From: Lachnospiraceae bacterium
GTDB lineage: Bacteria > Bacillota > Clostridia > Lachnospirales > Lachnospiraceae
Assembly (NCBI GenBank): GCA_028689585.1
Contig: JAQVCW010000006.1
Location: 82,089 to 146,088 of the forward strand
Direction of reading: 5' to 3'
DNA length: 64,000 nt
Shown here: positions 33,618-43,286 of the stretch, piece after piece
How the letters are laid out: every line of letters begins with the position of its first letter
How positions within the stretch are numbered: the first letter of the stretch is position 1
The notes under the pieces: model-generated
The model's input: only the letters and a program-made list of their open reading frames with translations
The model's database searches: none
What the model was told of the DNA's origin: nothing
Program-made: the position numbers and the translations under genes

Positions 33618-33681
33618 GAAATACCACAACTTTAGACAAATAATAACAGAACAGACAATTACGAAAAAACAAGTCCGAATC

Positions 33682-33687
33682 TATAAT
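33682..33687 (+). promoter_or_regulatory. Candidate -10 box before GH94 gene
   Basis: A perfect TATAAT lies 80 bases before the GH94 start, with only a weak -35 (TTACGA, 33659-33664) at 17 bases. No terminator is visible between the DUF4832 gene and this site, so readthrough from the pel operon is also possible. Confidence 0.4.
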
Positions 33688-33767
33688 GTAGGTAGTAGAA
33701 ATCAGAACGGTTCCTGAGCTTTCAGAGTATATGATTAACCTATCTGTGAATAGAGGAGGATTTTTTT

Positions 33768-36200
33768 ATGCAGTACGGACACTTTAACAATGAAAAACGA
33801 GAGTATGTCATCGATCGCGTAGATATACCGGCATCCTGGACGAATTATCTGGGACTGGAACGGATGGTGACGGTAGTCAATCAGACGGCAGGCGGATACA
33901 GCTTTTATAAGTCACCGGAATACCACAGGATCACCAGGTTTCGGGGCAATTCTGTGCCAATGGACCGTCCGGGGCATTATGTGTATATCCGGGATAATCA
34001 GGACGGGGACTACTGGTCCATTTCCTGGCAGCCGGTGGGAAAACCGCTGGATGAGGCAAAGTATACCTGCCGCCACGGCATGTCATACACCGTATATGAG
34101 TGCGGCTATAAGGGCATTGAGGCCTCTCAGACGCTGAGCATTCCGCTGGGGGATGATGTGGAGCTGTGGGATGTGACGCTGAAGAATACCTCAAAAGAGG
34201 AACGGTCCCTGAGCCTGTTTTGCTACGCGGAATTTTCCTTTCATCATATTATGATCGACAATCAGAACTATCAGATGAGCCTTTACTGTGCCGGAGCTTC
34301 CTGTGAAGACGGGATCATTGAGGAAGATCTGTTTTACGAGGAATTTGGCTATCAGTATTTTACCGGAAATTTTGAACCGGATGGATTTGACTGTATGAGG
34401 GATACCTTCCTGGGCAATTATCATACCGAGGACAATCCGGAAGCGGTCATTTTGGGACATTGCTTTGGCTCTTTTGAAAAGGGCGGCAATCACTGTGCCA
34501 GCCTGCAGAAAAATATAACTCTGAAGCCGGGGGAACAGGTTCGGCTGATTTTCCTGCTGGGAGAAGGAAACCGGGAGGCCGGACGAAAAATGCGGGAAAA
34601 ATACAGAGATCCCCGCGTTGTGGACGAGGCATACCGTTGTCTGAGGCAGTATTGGGAAGCAAAATTTGACAAGCTTCAGATTCAGACACCCTATGAGGGT
34701 ATGAATACACTGATCAATACCTGGACACTGTATCAGTCAGAAATTAATGTTATGTTTTCCCGTTTTGCTTCCTTTATCGAGGTGGGAGGCAGAGTGGGAC
34801 TGGGATTTCGGGATACCGCACAGGATTCCATGACCATACCTCATTCCAATCCCGATGGATGCAGGGAGCGGATGGAGCAGCTTCTGCGCGGACTGGTATC
34901 GGAAGGATACGGGCTGCATCTGTTTCAGCCGGAATGGTTCATTCAGGATCCGGAGGGAAAGAAGCCATTTCAGTCTCCCACCGTCATTCCATCACCCGAT
35001 CAGAGCGGAATCATCCACGGTCTGAAGGATGCCTGCTCGGATGATGCACTGTGGCTGGTTTCTTCGGTGGTGGAATATGTGAAGGAAACCGGAGATTATG
35101 ACTTTGTACGGAAAGAGCTGACCTATGCGGATACTTACATGGAAGCCCTGGAAAAAGGGGACAGAAGCGGCGGCCTCAAAGAAAGCGTTTATGAACATCT
35201 GAAAAAGATTTTGGATTTTTCTGCCCGTCAGGTGGGAAATACCGGTATCTGCAAGGGACTGAGGGCCGATTGGAATGACTGCCTGAATCTGGGCGGCGGG
35301 GAGAGCGCCATGGTCAGCTTCCTCCACTACTGGGCACTGACAAATTTCATTGAGCTGGCGGAGAAGATGGGGGAGACAGAGGATGCCCTGAAGTATCAGA
35401 AAATGGCAGATCAGGTAAAAAAAGTGTGCAATACTAAGCTGTGGGATGGAGAATGGTTTATCCGCGGCATTACTAAAAATGGCAAAAAGATCGGCACAAA
35501 AGAGGATAAAGAAGGCCGTGTTCATCTGGAATCCAATGCATGGGCCATTCTTTCCGGCGCTGCGGATACAGAAAAAAGCGAGAAAGCGCTGGAGGCGATC
35601 GACCATTATCTCTATACACCCTATGGCATTTTGCTGAATACTCCTTCCTATACGGTTCCGAATGATGATATTGGTTTTGTGACCAGAGTTTATCCTGGAT
35701 TAAAGGAAAACGGATCCATTTTTTCTCATCCGAATCCATGGGCCTGGGCCGGAGCATGCAGGCTTGGCAGAGGTGATCTGGCGATGAAGTATTATCAGGC
35801 ACTGTGTCCTTATGATCAGAATGATAAGATTGAAATCCGTCAGTCCGAGCCCTATTCTTACTGCCAGTTTATAGCAGGAAGAGATCACACCGCATTTGGA
35901 CGGGCGAGACATCCGTTTATGACAGGCTCCGGCGGCTGGTCTTACTTCGCAGCGACAAGATATATGCTGGGAATACGTCCGGAATTTGACAGCCTGGAGG
36001 TGGATCCCTGCATTCCTGCGGACTGGAAAGAATTTTCAGTGAAAAGAGTCTGGCGGGGAAGCACTTACCGGATTCATGTGACGAATCCGGACGGAGTGAT
36101 GAAGGGAGTTAAAAAGATTATGATGGATGGCAGAGAGGCAGTTCGGATCGCACCGGAAAAGGCGGGAAGTGAGCATACCGTAGAAGTGATTATGGGCTGA
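33768..36200 (+). CDS. GH94 phosphorylase, N,N'-diacetylchitobiose phosphorylase-like
   Basis: Cytoplasmic enzyme of 810 residues that splits a beta-linked disaccharide with phosphate to give a hexose-1-phosphate and free hexose. The whole chain resembles Vibrio chitobiose phosphorylase: MQYGHFNNEKREYVIDR, AGGYSFYKSPEYHRITRFR, RPGHYVYIRDNQDGDYWSIS, FASFIEVGGRVGLGFRDTAQD, ICKGLRADWNDCLNLGGGES (catalytic Asp in ADWND), RVHLESNAWAILSG and SHPNPWAWAGACRLGRGD. Cellobiose phosphorylase is the alternative; substrate residues were not checked. No signal peptide. GGAGG precedes the ATG. The phosphohexomutase downstream would use the sugar-1-phosphate. If specific for chitobiose, it supplies GlcNAc-1-phosphate, a UDP-GlcNAc precursor, next to a pel locus. 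Confidence 0.82.
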   Translation: MQYGHFNNEKREYVIDRVDIPASWTNYLGLERMVTVVNQTAGGYSFYKSPEYHRITRFRGNSVPMDRPGHYVYIRDNQDGDYWSISWQPVGKPLDEAKYTCRHGMSYTVYECGYKGIEASQTLSIPLGDDVELWDVTLKNTSKEERSLSLFCYAEFSFHHIMIDNQNYQMSLYCAGASCEDGIIEEDLFYEEFGYQYFTGNFEPDGFDCMRDTFLGNYHTEDNPEAVILGHCFGSFEKGGNHCASLQKNITLKPGEQVRLIFLLGEGNREAGRKMREKYRDPRVVDEAYRCLRQYWEAKFDKLQIQTPYEGMNTLINTWTLYQSEINVMFSRFASFIEVGGRVGLGFRDTAQDSMTIPHSNPDGCRERMEQLLRGLVSEGYGLHLFQPEWFIQDPEGKKPFQSPTVIPSPDQSGIIHGLKDACSDDALWLVSSVVEYVKETGDYDFVRKELTYADTYMEALEKGDRSGGLKESVYEHLKKILDFSARQVGNTGICKGLRADWNDCLNLGGGESAMVSFLHYWALTNFIELAEKMGETEDALKYQKMADQVKKVCNTKLWDGEWFIRGITKNGKKIGTKEDKEGRVHLESNAWAILSGAADTEKSEKALEAIDHYLYTPYGILLNTPSYTVPNDDIGFVTRVYPGLKENGSIFSHPNPWAWAGACRLGRGDLAMKYYQALCPYDQNDKIEIRQSEPYSYCQFIAGRDHTAFGRARHPFMTGSGGWSYFAATRYMLGIRPEFDSLEVDPCIPADWKEFSVKRVWRGSTYRIHVTNPDGVMKGVKKIMMDGREAVRIAPEKAGSEHTVEVIMG

Positions 36201-36242
36201 TGTTCAAATGAATAGGCTGATGTTCTACAGGAGGAAATGACT

Positions 36243-37658
36243 ATGATTAAATTTGGTACGGGCGGATGGCGCGCGGTCATCGGTGATGAATTTACAAAGG
36301 AAAATATACAGATTTTATCCCGGGCACTGGCGGATAAAATGAAAGCAGAGGGAGTGGAGCAGGAAGGGATCGTGCTGGGCTATGACCGGCGTTTTCTATC
36401 CAAAGAAGCGATGCAGTGGGCGGCCTGCGTATTTGCCAGAGAAGGCATCGAGGCTTTTCTGATCAATAAATCAGCGCCCACACCTCTGGTCATGTTTTAT
36501 GTGATGAAGCATGAACTGCACTATGGCATGATGATCACGGCCAGCCACAATCCGGCTATTTATAATGGAATTAAGGTATTTACACAGGGCGGACGGGATG
36601 CAGATGAGATACAGACGGCCTCCATTGAAAGCTGCATCGGGGAGGTGACAGACATTCCGGTGGAGGCAATGGAATATGAAGAAGGGAAGAAGGCCGGGCT
36701 GATCCGGGAGATCTATCCGCTGAATGAGTATCTGGATAATATCATCGAAGCGGTGGATATGAATGCGATTAAAAAGCGGGGACTGCGGGTGGCGCTGGAT
36801 CCCATGTACGGAGTGAGCGAGACTTCCCTAAAGACCATTCTGCTGACTGCCCGCTGCGAGGTGGAAACCATACATGAACGCCATGATACGCTTTTTGGAG
36901 GAAAACTGCCGGCACCTACGGCGGAGACTCTGATTCCGCTGCAGAATTATGTGCTGGACAGACATTGTGATCTGGGTGTAGCCACGGATGGGGATGCGGA
37001 CCGGATCGGAGTGGTGGATGATGAGGGAAGATTTCTTCATCCCAATGATATCCTGGTTTTGCTGTACTATTACCTGCTCAAATACAGAGGCTGGCGGGGA
37101 CCGGCAGTCCGCAATATCTGTACCACCCATCTGCTGGATGCGGTGGCGGAAGACTTTGGCGAAAAATGTTATGAGGTTCCGGTGGGATTTAAGTATATTT
37201 CTGCAAAAATGCAGGCAATGGATGCAATCATCGGGGGCGAGAGCTCCGGCGGCCTGACCGTGAGGGGCCATATCCGGGGAAAAGACGGCATCTATGCATC
37301 CGCGCTTCTGGTGGAGATGCTGGCTGTCACGGGAAAGCGGCTGTCCGAAATCATGGATGATATTCAGGCGAAGTACGGTCACCGTGCACTGGAAGAACGC
37401 TCCTACCGTTTCAGTAAGGAGCGAAAGGAAGAAATCAGGGAAGAACTTCTGACCAAGAAGAGCCTGCCCCAGCTTCCTTATCAGGTGAGAGACATTTCTT
37501 ATCTGGACGGCTGCAAGGTATATTTTGAAAATGGCGGCTGGGTGTCTATCCGTTTTTCCGGAACAGAGCCGCTGCTGCGGATTTTCTGTGAAATGCCGAA
37601 GGAAGAGGAAGCAGCCCGGGTTTGTGAGATATTTGAAGAATTTCTGCATCTGTTATAA
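36243..37658 (+). CDS. Alpha-D-phosphohexomutase (phosphoglucomutase/phosphomannomutase family)
   Basis: Interconverts hexose-1- and hexose-6-phosphate. All four family landmarks are present in 471 residues: phosphoserine loop ITASHNPAIYNGIK, metal loop ATDGDADRIGVVDD, sugar-binding loop GGESSGGLTV and phosphate-binding RFSGTEPLLRI. The N-terminus IKFGTGGWRAVIGDEFT is typical. AGGAGG lies eight bases before the ATG at 36243; the ATG at 36237 is too close. It follows the GH94 phosphorylase by 42 bases and probably processes its sugar-1-phosphate product; it could be specific for glucose, mannose or N-acetylglucosamine phosphates. Confidence 0.9.
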   Translation: MIKFGTGGWRAVIGDEFTKENIQILSRALADKMKAEGVEQEGIVLGYDRRFLSKEAMQWAACVFAREGIEAFLINKSAPTPLVMFYVMKHELHYGMMITASHNPAIYNGIKVFTQGGRDADEIQTASIESCIGEVTDIPVEAMEYEEGKKAGLIREIYPLNEYLDNIIEAVDMNAIKKRGLRVALDPMYGVSETSLKTILLTARCEVETIHERHDTLFGGKLPAPTAETLIPLQNYVLDRHCDLGVATDGDADRIGVVDDEGRFLHPNDILVLLYYYLLKYRGWRGPAVRNICTTHLLDAVAEDFGEKCYEVPVGFKYISAKMQAMDAIIGGESSGGLTVRGHIRGKDGIYASALLVEMLAVTGKRLSEIMDDIQAKYGHRALEERSYRFSKERKEEIREELLTKKSLPQLPYQVRDISYLDGCKVYFENGGWVSIRFSGTEPLLRIFCEMPKEEEAARVCEIFEEFLHLL

Positions 37659-37668
37659 AAACTCTGCG

Positions 37669-37713
37669 AACGGCTTTGGACGCCCCTTTTGGCGCCCGAA
37701 GCCGTTTTTACAG
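37669..37713 (+). terminator. Rho-independent terminator after phosphohexomutase
   Basis: AACGGCTT...GGACGCC and GGCGCCCGAAGCCGTT pair around CCTTTT and end in TTTTT. Confidence 0.85.
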
Positions 37714-37743
37714 CTATAGAATGAAAATCCACTGCAAATCGGG

Positions 37744-37772
37744 TGGCAAAATGGACGGTGAAATTGTATAAT
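37744..37772 (+). promoter_or_regulatory. Candidate promoter of the sensor kinase gene
   Basis: TATAAT at 37767-37772 with a weak -35 (TGGCAA, 37744-37749) at 17 bases, about 100 bases before the kinase start. Confidence 0.4.
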
Positions 37773-37871
37773 GTGTCTATAGCAGTCTTCGAAAATACCG
37801 ACACAGTTTGGCTGCACAAGTATGCAGGCCTGCTCATTGCTTGCGGGAATAAATAGAATGGAAAAGAAAAA

Positions 37872-39815
37872 ATGGAACATAAAATGGAAAAGGAAAAAGA
37901 AACGGCCGAAATGGTAAAAAAGGGTGGGGATAACCTGGAAAAGCAGGGAAAATATGGAAGGGGAAGAAGGCGGGGCAGGCAGCCGCTGCACTGGAGCATG
38001 ATCAGCATGCTTCTGATGGGCTGGTTTCTGCCGCTGGTACTGCTTATTTTCATTATGATATTTTCGGTCTCTGAAAAGATCAACCGGCAGATCGGTCATA
38101 CCATCTCCACCTCATTGGATAAGGCGGCGGAAATCTGCAGTCTGCGTCTGGAGGATTCTGTGACGGCATCGAAAAATGCGTCCTATCTGCCCACTGTCCG
38201 GGCGAGTTTTGAGGCCTATGGAAAAAGCGGTGATTCTCAGGCATTGTATACTCAGTTAACGCTGTTTATGGGGCAGCAGTATCAGCGCAATGACAATTTC
38301 TGTGCGGCAATGCTGGTTTTTGTCAAGAATCCGGAAAAAGTATATTTTACTTATAATAACAGTACAAAGGCTACCTATGATAATATCCAGTATTTTAAGC
38401 TTCAGGCAAAGGATCAGATCATGAAACGGGCGGAGCAGATCGATACCGCCACTATTCTGATGAATTTGGACGGAAGAATTTATATGGTGCGGAACCTGGT
38501 CACTTCATCCTTTGAACCCTATGCGGTACTGGCTCTGGAGCTGAACAGCAGCTCTATTTTTGAGAGTCTGGACAGCGTGTGGGGATATCATACGGTGAAA
38601 ATCTATCGAAATGGTGAGAGTATGGCGCAGTTGGAACGGGCCGAAGGAGCAAAGAGCGGAACCATGAAAAACAGCGGGAACAGCATGGCGATAGAAGCTT
38701 TGGATAAAGAGGAGAAAAAAGCATTTGAAAATGTGGGGGCGGACAGCCGGGTATTCTGGTCGGGGGATAAGATCTATGCCAGTAAGCTGGTGAAAGAAGA
38801 CAGGGATAAGATGGTATATCTGGTGGAGTTGAACCGGAGTGAGATCTTTACAGAAATAGGGGGAGTTTATCTGGTATTTTTGATTCTGCTTCTGTTTATG
38901 GTGCCGCTGCTGATCCTGATTTTCGGCTTCTTTCATAAAAAGATCACTGTGCCGCTGCGGGTGCTGGTGGATGCGTCCAGCCAGATCAGAGAAGGAAATT
39001 ATGGATTTGAAATCACGGAAATGGCGGACAGCCAGGAACTGTTTTATACCGATGAAGTGTTCAACAGTATGTCCAGGCAATTGAAGACACAGTTTGAAAA
39101 AATCTATCTGGAGGAGATTGCACTGAGAGATGCCAGGATCATGGCACTTCAGTCTCAGATTAATCCTCACTTTTTGAATAACACGCTGGAAATCATTAAC
39201 TGGGAGGCGCGGCTGAATGAAAATTATAAAGTCAGCGCCATGATCGAGGCCCTCTCCACTATGCTGGAGGCTACGATGAACCGAAAGGTCAGATCTATGG
39301 TGCATCTGAGTGAGGAGCTTTCCTATGTAGATGCGTATCTGTACATTATCGGACAGCGTTTTGGAGAGAAATTCCAGTTTTTCCGGCAGGTGGATGAGAA
39401 AATGCTGAATGCCCTGGTTCCCCGTCTGATCATTCAGCCTATTGTGGAAAATGCAGTGGAGCATGGAATGGATATTACCCGCCGCGGCACGGTGGAAATG
39501 AGAGGGTTTGAAAAAGAAGGATTTCTTTATATTGAAATTGAAGACAACGGCATTTTGACCGAGGAAGAGCGGGAGAAAATCCGCAGGCTCCTTACGGAAG
39601 AGCCGGATGTGGAGAAAGAGCGCCATGTGAGTCTGGGAATCCGCAACGTGGATCAGCGGCTGAGAATTATTTACGGAACAGACTGTGGTTTGTCTATTTA
39701 TTCCAATGAGAAGGGACATACGGTCAGCAGGCTGACGCTGCGTCTGGAGATGGATCCTATCTGCGCCGGTTCAGGCAGGGGAGCGGGGGCAGGTATGGAT
39801 TTGAAAAAGGATTGA
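37872..39815 (+). CDS. YesM-type sensor histidine kinase
   Basis: Membrane sensor of 647 residues, likely to detect an extracellular sugar or its transport and phosphorylate the response regulator at 43565. Order: basic cytoplasmic stub, helix about 45-70 (LLMGWFLPLVLLIFIMIFSV), extracellular sensor domain (about 70-325), second helix (VYLVFLILLLFMVPLLILIFGFF), HAMP-like linker (VPLRVLVDASSQIREGNYGF), His_kinase domain with the phosphoaccepting H433 in LQSQINPHFLNNTLEIINW, and the ATPase domain (IQPIVENAVEHGM; IEDNG; SLGIRNVDQRL). Several in-frame ATGs lie close together and the start is uncertain. Kinase and regulator genes flank the transporter genes. Confidence 0.9.
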   Translation: MEHKMEKEKETAEMVKKGGDNLEKQGKYGRGRRRGRQPLHWSMISMLLMGWFLPLVLLIFIMIFSVSEKINRQIGHTISTSLDKAAEICSLRLEDSVTASKNASYLPTVRASFEAYGKSGDSQALYTQLTLFMGQQYQRNDNFCAAMLVFVKNPEKVYFTYNNSTKATYDNIQYFKLQAKDQIMKRAEQIDTATILMNLDGRIYMVRNLVTSSFEPYAVLALELNSSSIFESLDSVWGYHTVKIYRNGESMAQLERAEGAKSGTMKNSGNSMAIEALDKEEKKAFENVGADSRVFWSGDKIYASKLVKEDRDKMVYLVELNRSEIFTEIGGVYLVFLILLLFMVPLLILIFGFFHKKITVPLRVLVDASSQIREGNYGFEITEMADSQELFYTDEVFNSMSRQLKTQFEKIYLEEIALRDARIMALQSQINPHFLNNTLEIINWEARLNENYKVSAMIEALSTMLEATMNRKVRSMVHLSEELSYVDAYLYIIGQRFGEKFQFFRQVDEKMLNALVPRLIIQPIVENAVEHGMDITRRGTVEMRGFEKEGFLYIEIEDNGILTEEEREKIRRLLTEEPDVEKERHVSLGIRNVDQRLRIIYGTDCGLSIYSNEKGHTVSRLTLRLEMDPICAGSGRGAGAGMDLKKD

Positions 39816-40004
39816 GATGCATCCTGATACGTCGAAATTAGTCAAAATGCCGTATAAGAAATAAAAGCTTTGATTTATTTTGGCAGACTACACAATAAAA
39901 TGCAAAAAATACCAAGCCTGACAATTTTAGTTTCACTTAAGATGCGGTAAGATAGTTTTAACGATGAGGACGGCTCATTCAAAATTATCAGGAGGTAAAA
40001 TAGT

Positions 40005-41321
40005 ATGAAAAGAGCAATGGCATTAGCCCTGACGGGCAGTATGGTATTATCCGCAGCGAGCGCAGGATGCGTTTTGGCAGAGGGAGCAGGTTCGGTAGAA
40101 CTGAACGTAACCACTACATTTGCAGGTGAAGATGGAAACGCACAGAATTTCAAAAATGCAGTAGATGCATGGTGTGAAAAGACAGGAAACACGGTTTCCG
40201 ATACTTCCGCGACATCAGATGAAAGCTTTAAGACCCGTGTAGTTACTGACTTTGAGACCGGTTCTGAACCAGATGTTCTGTTTTTCTTTAACGGAGCAGA
40301 TGCAAACAGCTTTATCGAAGCAGGCAAGGTGATTTCTCTGGATGATATCAGAGCAGAATATCCGGATTATGCGTCCAACATGAACGATGACCTGATTGTT
40401 GACTCTCTGGTGGACGGCAAAAAATACGCTGTTCCGGTCAACGGTTACTGGGAAGCAATGTTTGTAAATACCGAGATTCTGGAAGCAGCAGGAGTTGAAA
40501 AACCAGGTGCAGACACCACAATGGAAGATTTCATTGCAGACTGCCAGAAGATCAAAGACGCAGGATATACCCCAATCGCATGTGCACTGGGCAACATTCC
40601 TCATTACTGGTGGGAATATTCTATCTTTAACCACACCAGTCCGGCAACTCATCTTCAGGTTCCCGCATCAGTAGATGATGAGCAGGGCCAGGCATGGGTA
40701 GCAGGTATGGAAGATATTAAGACATTGTATGATGACGGTTTCTTCCCGGAGAACACTCTGTCCGGTACCGATGATGAGACATTTGCTATGTTTACAGAAG
40801 GAAAAGCAGCATTCCTGATCGATGGTTCCTGGAAAGTTGGCGGAATTGCCAGCGCTTGCCAGTCTGATACAGAAGATCCTTCTACTCTGGACACTGCAAA
40901 ATTAGACAAATTTGATGTAACTTATGTTCCTGGAAACGGTGACAGAAAAGCAACAGATCTGATCGGCGGACTTTCCATGGGGTACTATATCACTCAAAAA
41001 GCATGGGAAGACCCGGACAAGAGAGCAGCAGCAGTAGATTTCGTATCCTATATGACCAGTGATGAACTTGTTCCTGTATTTGCACAGCATACAGCAAGCG
41101 CTTTGAAAGCAGCTCCGGAAGTAGACGCAAGTCAGTTCAACTCTCTTCAGGTAAAAGCTATGGATATGATGTCAGGTGTGACTTCTCTGACCGGCGCTGT
41201 ACAGGATCTGTTCCAGGGCGATTGCCGTGTATCCACATTTGACGGAATGCCGGAAATCGTATCGGGCAAGGTTTCTGCAGCAGACGCTGTGAAAGAAGGA
41301 TTAGACGCTTACAATAAGTAA
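40005..41321 (+). CDS. ABC transporter sugar-binding protein
   Basis: Extracellular solute-binding protein of the CUT1 (family 1) type, 438 residues. A signal peptide (MALALTGSMVLSAASAGC) is present; the Cys could be a weak lipoprotein site, or cleavage could follow VLA. Family features: LNVTTTFAG, KTRVVTDFETGSEPDVLFFF, SLDDIRAEYPDYASNM, YAVPVNGYWEAMFVN, MFTEGKAAFLIDGSW and GLSMGYYITQKAW. An AGGAGG site precedes the start. A hairpin follows before the permease genes, which commonly raises the ratio of binding protein to permease. The sugar cannot be named. Confidence 0.9.
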   Translation: MKRAMALALTGSMVLSAASAGCVLAEGAGSVELNVTTTFAGEDGNAQNFKNAVDAWCEKTGNTVSDTSATSDESFKTRVVTDFETGSEPDVLFFFNGADANSFIEAGKVISLDDIRAEYPDYASNMNDDLIVDSLVDGKKYAVPVNGYWEAMFVNTEILEAAGVEKPGADTTMEDFIADCQKIKDAGYTPIACALGNIPHYWWEYSIFNHTSPATHLQVPASVDDEQGQAWVAGMEDIKTLYDDGFFPENTLSGTDDETFAMFTEGKAAFLIDGSWKVGGIASACQSDTEDPSTLDTAKLDKFDVTYVPGNGDRKATDLIGGLSMGYYITQKAWEDPDKRAAAVDFVSYMTSDELVPVFAQHTASALKAAPEVDASQFNSLQVKAMDMMSGVTSLTGAVQDLFQGDCRVSTFDGMPEIVSGKVSAADAVKEGLDAYNK

Positions 41322-41387
41322 AATAACGGTCAGACAAGATATCAGATAAAAAATAAGATGATAAAAGAGTAAATAGTAAGAAAGAGC

Positions 41388-41424
41388 GATGCAGCCGGAG
41401 TTATGTAAGCTCCGGCTGCATTTG
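41388..41424 (+). terminator. Hairpin between binding-protein and permease genes
   Basis: ATGCAGCCGGAG (41389-41400) pairs perfectly with CTCCGGCTGCAT (41410-41421) around a nine-base loop and is followed by TTGTA. The weak T run suggests partial termination or mRNA protection rather than a full stop. Confidence 0.75.
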
Positions 41425-41474
41425 TATCTGGCAGAAAGGTGTGGAGCCCTTCTGTTTTAGAAAAGGAGAAAATT

Positions 41475-42362
41475 ATGGGGACGGGAATTTATAAAAGAAA
41501 AAAACCGCTGTTCTTTTTTCTGCTTCCGGCATTTGCATTTTTGGCAGTATATCTGTATTACCCATTCGTTATGAATATTGTGAACAGTTTTCAGGATATT
41601 CCGAGACTGGGTGTTCCGGCCAGTGGGATGAATACACCCTGGTATAGCAATTACGTGCAGATGTTTACGGATCCGGTCGTGGGAACAGCGATGAAAAATA
41701 CACTGATTATGATAGGGGTTACCCTGATCGGTCAGGTTGGAATCGCTCTGATTTTGGCTTTGATGGTGGACAACGTAAAGTATGGGAAAAAAATATTTCG
41801 TACCGTGTATTTTTTTCCTATCGTTATCTCAGCAACAGCACTCGGTCTTCTGTTCAATCTGATTTTCCTGTATGATAAGGGAATGATCAATCAGATGCTG
41901 GAAGGGCTGGGGCAGCAGACGCTGATTGACTGGAAAAGTGAAGGACGTGCACTCTTAACTATGATGCTGCCGGTCATGTGGCAGTATGTGGGCTTTTACT
42001 TTGTAATCCTGATGACGGGACTGAACAATATTTCCGATGATCTTTATGAGGCAGCCCGTATTGACGGTGCCGGCAAATGGCAGAGCGTGAAGTATATTTC
42101 TCTTCCGCTGCTGCACAATGTGCTGTGTACCTGCAGTGTGCTGGCAGTGACCGGAGCCCTGAAGGTATTTGACCTGCCCTGGACCATGTTCCCAAAGGGA
42201 ATGCCGATGAAATCTACCTTCCTGACAGGTACCTATATGTATTATCAGACCATGGAGGCCCGAAATGTGGATTATGGTTCTACTCTGGCGGTTCTGATCG
42301 TTGTGCTGGGCATGGTTCTCTCTGGTGTTGTTAACCGGATCTTCAAAGAAAAAGATTATTAG
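41475..42362 (+). CDS. ABC sugar transporter permease (MalF-like)
   Basis: Inner-membrane subunit of the CUT1 importer, 295 residues with six predicted helices (FFFLLPAFAFLAVYLYYPFV at the N-terminus). The ATPase-docking EAA loop is EAARIDGAGKWQSVKYISLPLL. AAAAGGAG lies before the ATG at 41475; the frame is open to 41439. Gene order binding protein-permease-permease is standard. No ATP-binding gene is present, so a shared MsmX-type ATPase encoded elsewhere is likely. Confidence 0.92.
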   Translation: MGTGIYKRKKPLFFFLLPAFAFLAVYLYYPFVMNIVNSFQDIPRLGVPASGMNTPWYSNYVQMFTDPVVGTAMKNTLIMIGVTLIGQVGIALILALMVDNVKYGKKIFRTVYFFPIVISATALGLLFNLIFLYDKGMINQMLEGLGQQTLIDWKSEGRALLTMMLPVMWQYVGFYFVILMTGLNNISDDLYEAARIDGAGKWQSVKYISLPLLHNVLCTCSVLAVTGALKVFDLPWTMFPKGMPMKSTFLTGTYMYYQTMEARNVDYGSTLAVLIVVLGMVLSGVVNRIFKEKDY

Positions 42363-42371
42363 GAGGCAGTT

Positions 42372-43229
42372 ATGAAGAAGAATAAATTTCATATTTCAAC
42401 ATGCCTGGTGTATCTGTTTTTGATTTTCTGGGCTATGACAACCATCTATCCTATTATCTGGGTAGTGCAGAATTCTTTTAAAGCAAAGGATAAAATACTG
42501 GCAAATTCTTTCAGTCTGCCGCTGGGGGAACTCTTTACCCTGTCCAACTATAAAAAAGCATTTAACAATCTGAATATTTTCAGTGCCTACAAGAACAGTC
42601 TGTTTATTTCTCTGAGCGTCTGTGCCCTGGTGGTGCTGATTGCAGGGCTGGCTGCCTTTGGTATGGCCAGATACCGCTTCCGTCTGCGCAAGGTGCTGTA
42701 TTCTCTGATCATAGCGGGGATGATGTTCCCGATATATGCTACCATTATTCCGGTACAGCAGATGGAGAGCAGTTGGAAAATCGCCAATACAAGCAACTGG
42801 TTCTTGACGATGCTGTCCGTGATTCTGCCCCAGGTGGCAGGTAATCTGTGTTTTGCCATCGTGGTGCTTACCGGATTTATCAAGGGGCTGCCCATTGAGC
42901 TGGAAGAGGCAGCTTATCTGGAAGGCTGCAATACCCGCCAGATTTATACAAAAGTGGTAATGCCTCTGGCAAAACCCAGCTTCGCGACCGTAGCTATCTT
43001 TTCTTTCCTGTGGAGCTATAATGATCTGTATACTCAGATGTTCTTTCTGCGCAGGCCGGAGATGAGAGCCATCACCAGACTGTTAAACGAACTGACCTCC
43101 CAGGAAGGCACGAACTACGGCCTGATGGCCGCTGCAGTGACGCTGATCGTGGTGCCGCTGCTGATCGTGTATATCTTCCTGCAGAAATACATTATTAAAG
43201 GAATGACTGCAGGAGCAATTAAGAGCTGA
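42372..43229 (+). CDS. ABC sugar transporter permease (MalG-like)
   Basis: Second permease subunit, 285 residues, six predicted helices (STCLVYLFLIFWAMTTIYPII first). The EAA loop is EAAYLEGCNTRQIYTKVVMPLA, and the C-terminus QKYIIKGMTAGAIKS is typical for MalG-type proteins. AGGAGG precedes the ATG, nine bases after the first permease stop. It completes the membrane channel for the sugar recognised by the upstream binding protein. Confidence 0.92.
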   Translation: MKKNKFHISTCLVYLFLIFWAMTTIYPIIWVVQNSFKAKDKILANSFSLPLGELFTLSNYKKAFNNLNIFSAYKNSLFISLSVCALVVLIAGLAAFGMARYRFRLRKVLYSLIIAGMMFPIYATIIPVQQMESSWKIANTSNWFLTMLSVILPQVAGNLCFAIVVLTGFIKGLPIELEEAAYLEGCNTRQIYTKVVMPLAKPSFATVAIFSFLWSYNDLYTQMFFLRRPEMRAITRLLNELTSQEGTNYGLMAAAVTLIVVPLLIVYIFLQKYIIKGMTAGAIKS

Positions 43230-43286
43230 CCTGTGTTGAGGTTTATTTAGGGGCAGCAGGGAGAGAAGAGGCGGTAAATTTTGCTC

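Noticed and set aside
32040..33629. Open frame of about 530 codons on the minus strand opposite the DUF4956/DUF4832 genes
   Set aside because: It spans two coupled, recognisable genes on the other strand, has a composition typical of antisense translation (Cys, His, Arg, Ser-rich) and no ribosome site.
38505..39719. Open frame of about 400 codons opposite the sensor kinase
   Set aside because: The kinase motifs on the + strand are unmistakable; the antisense product has no features.
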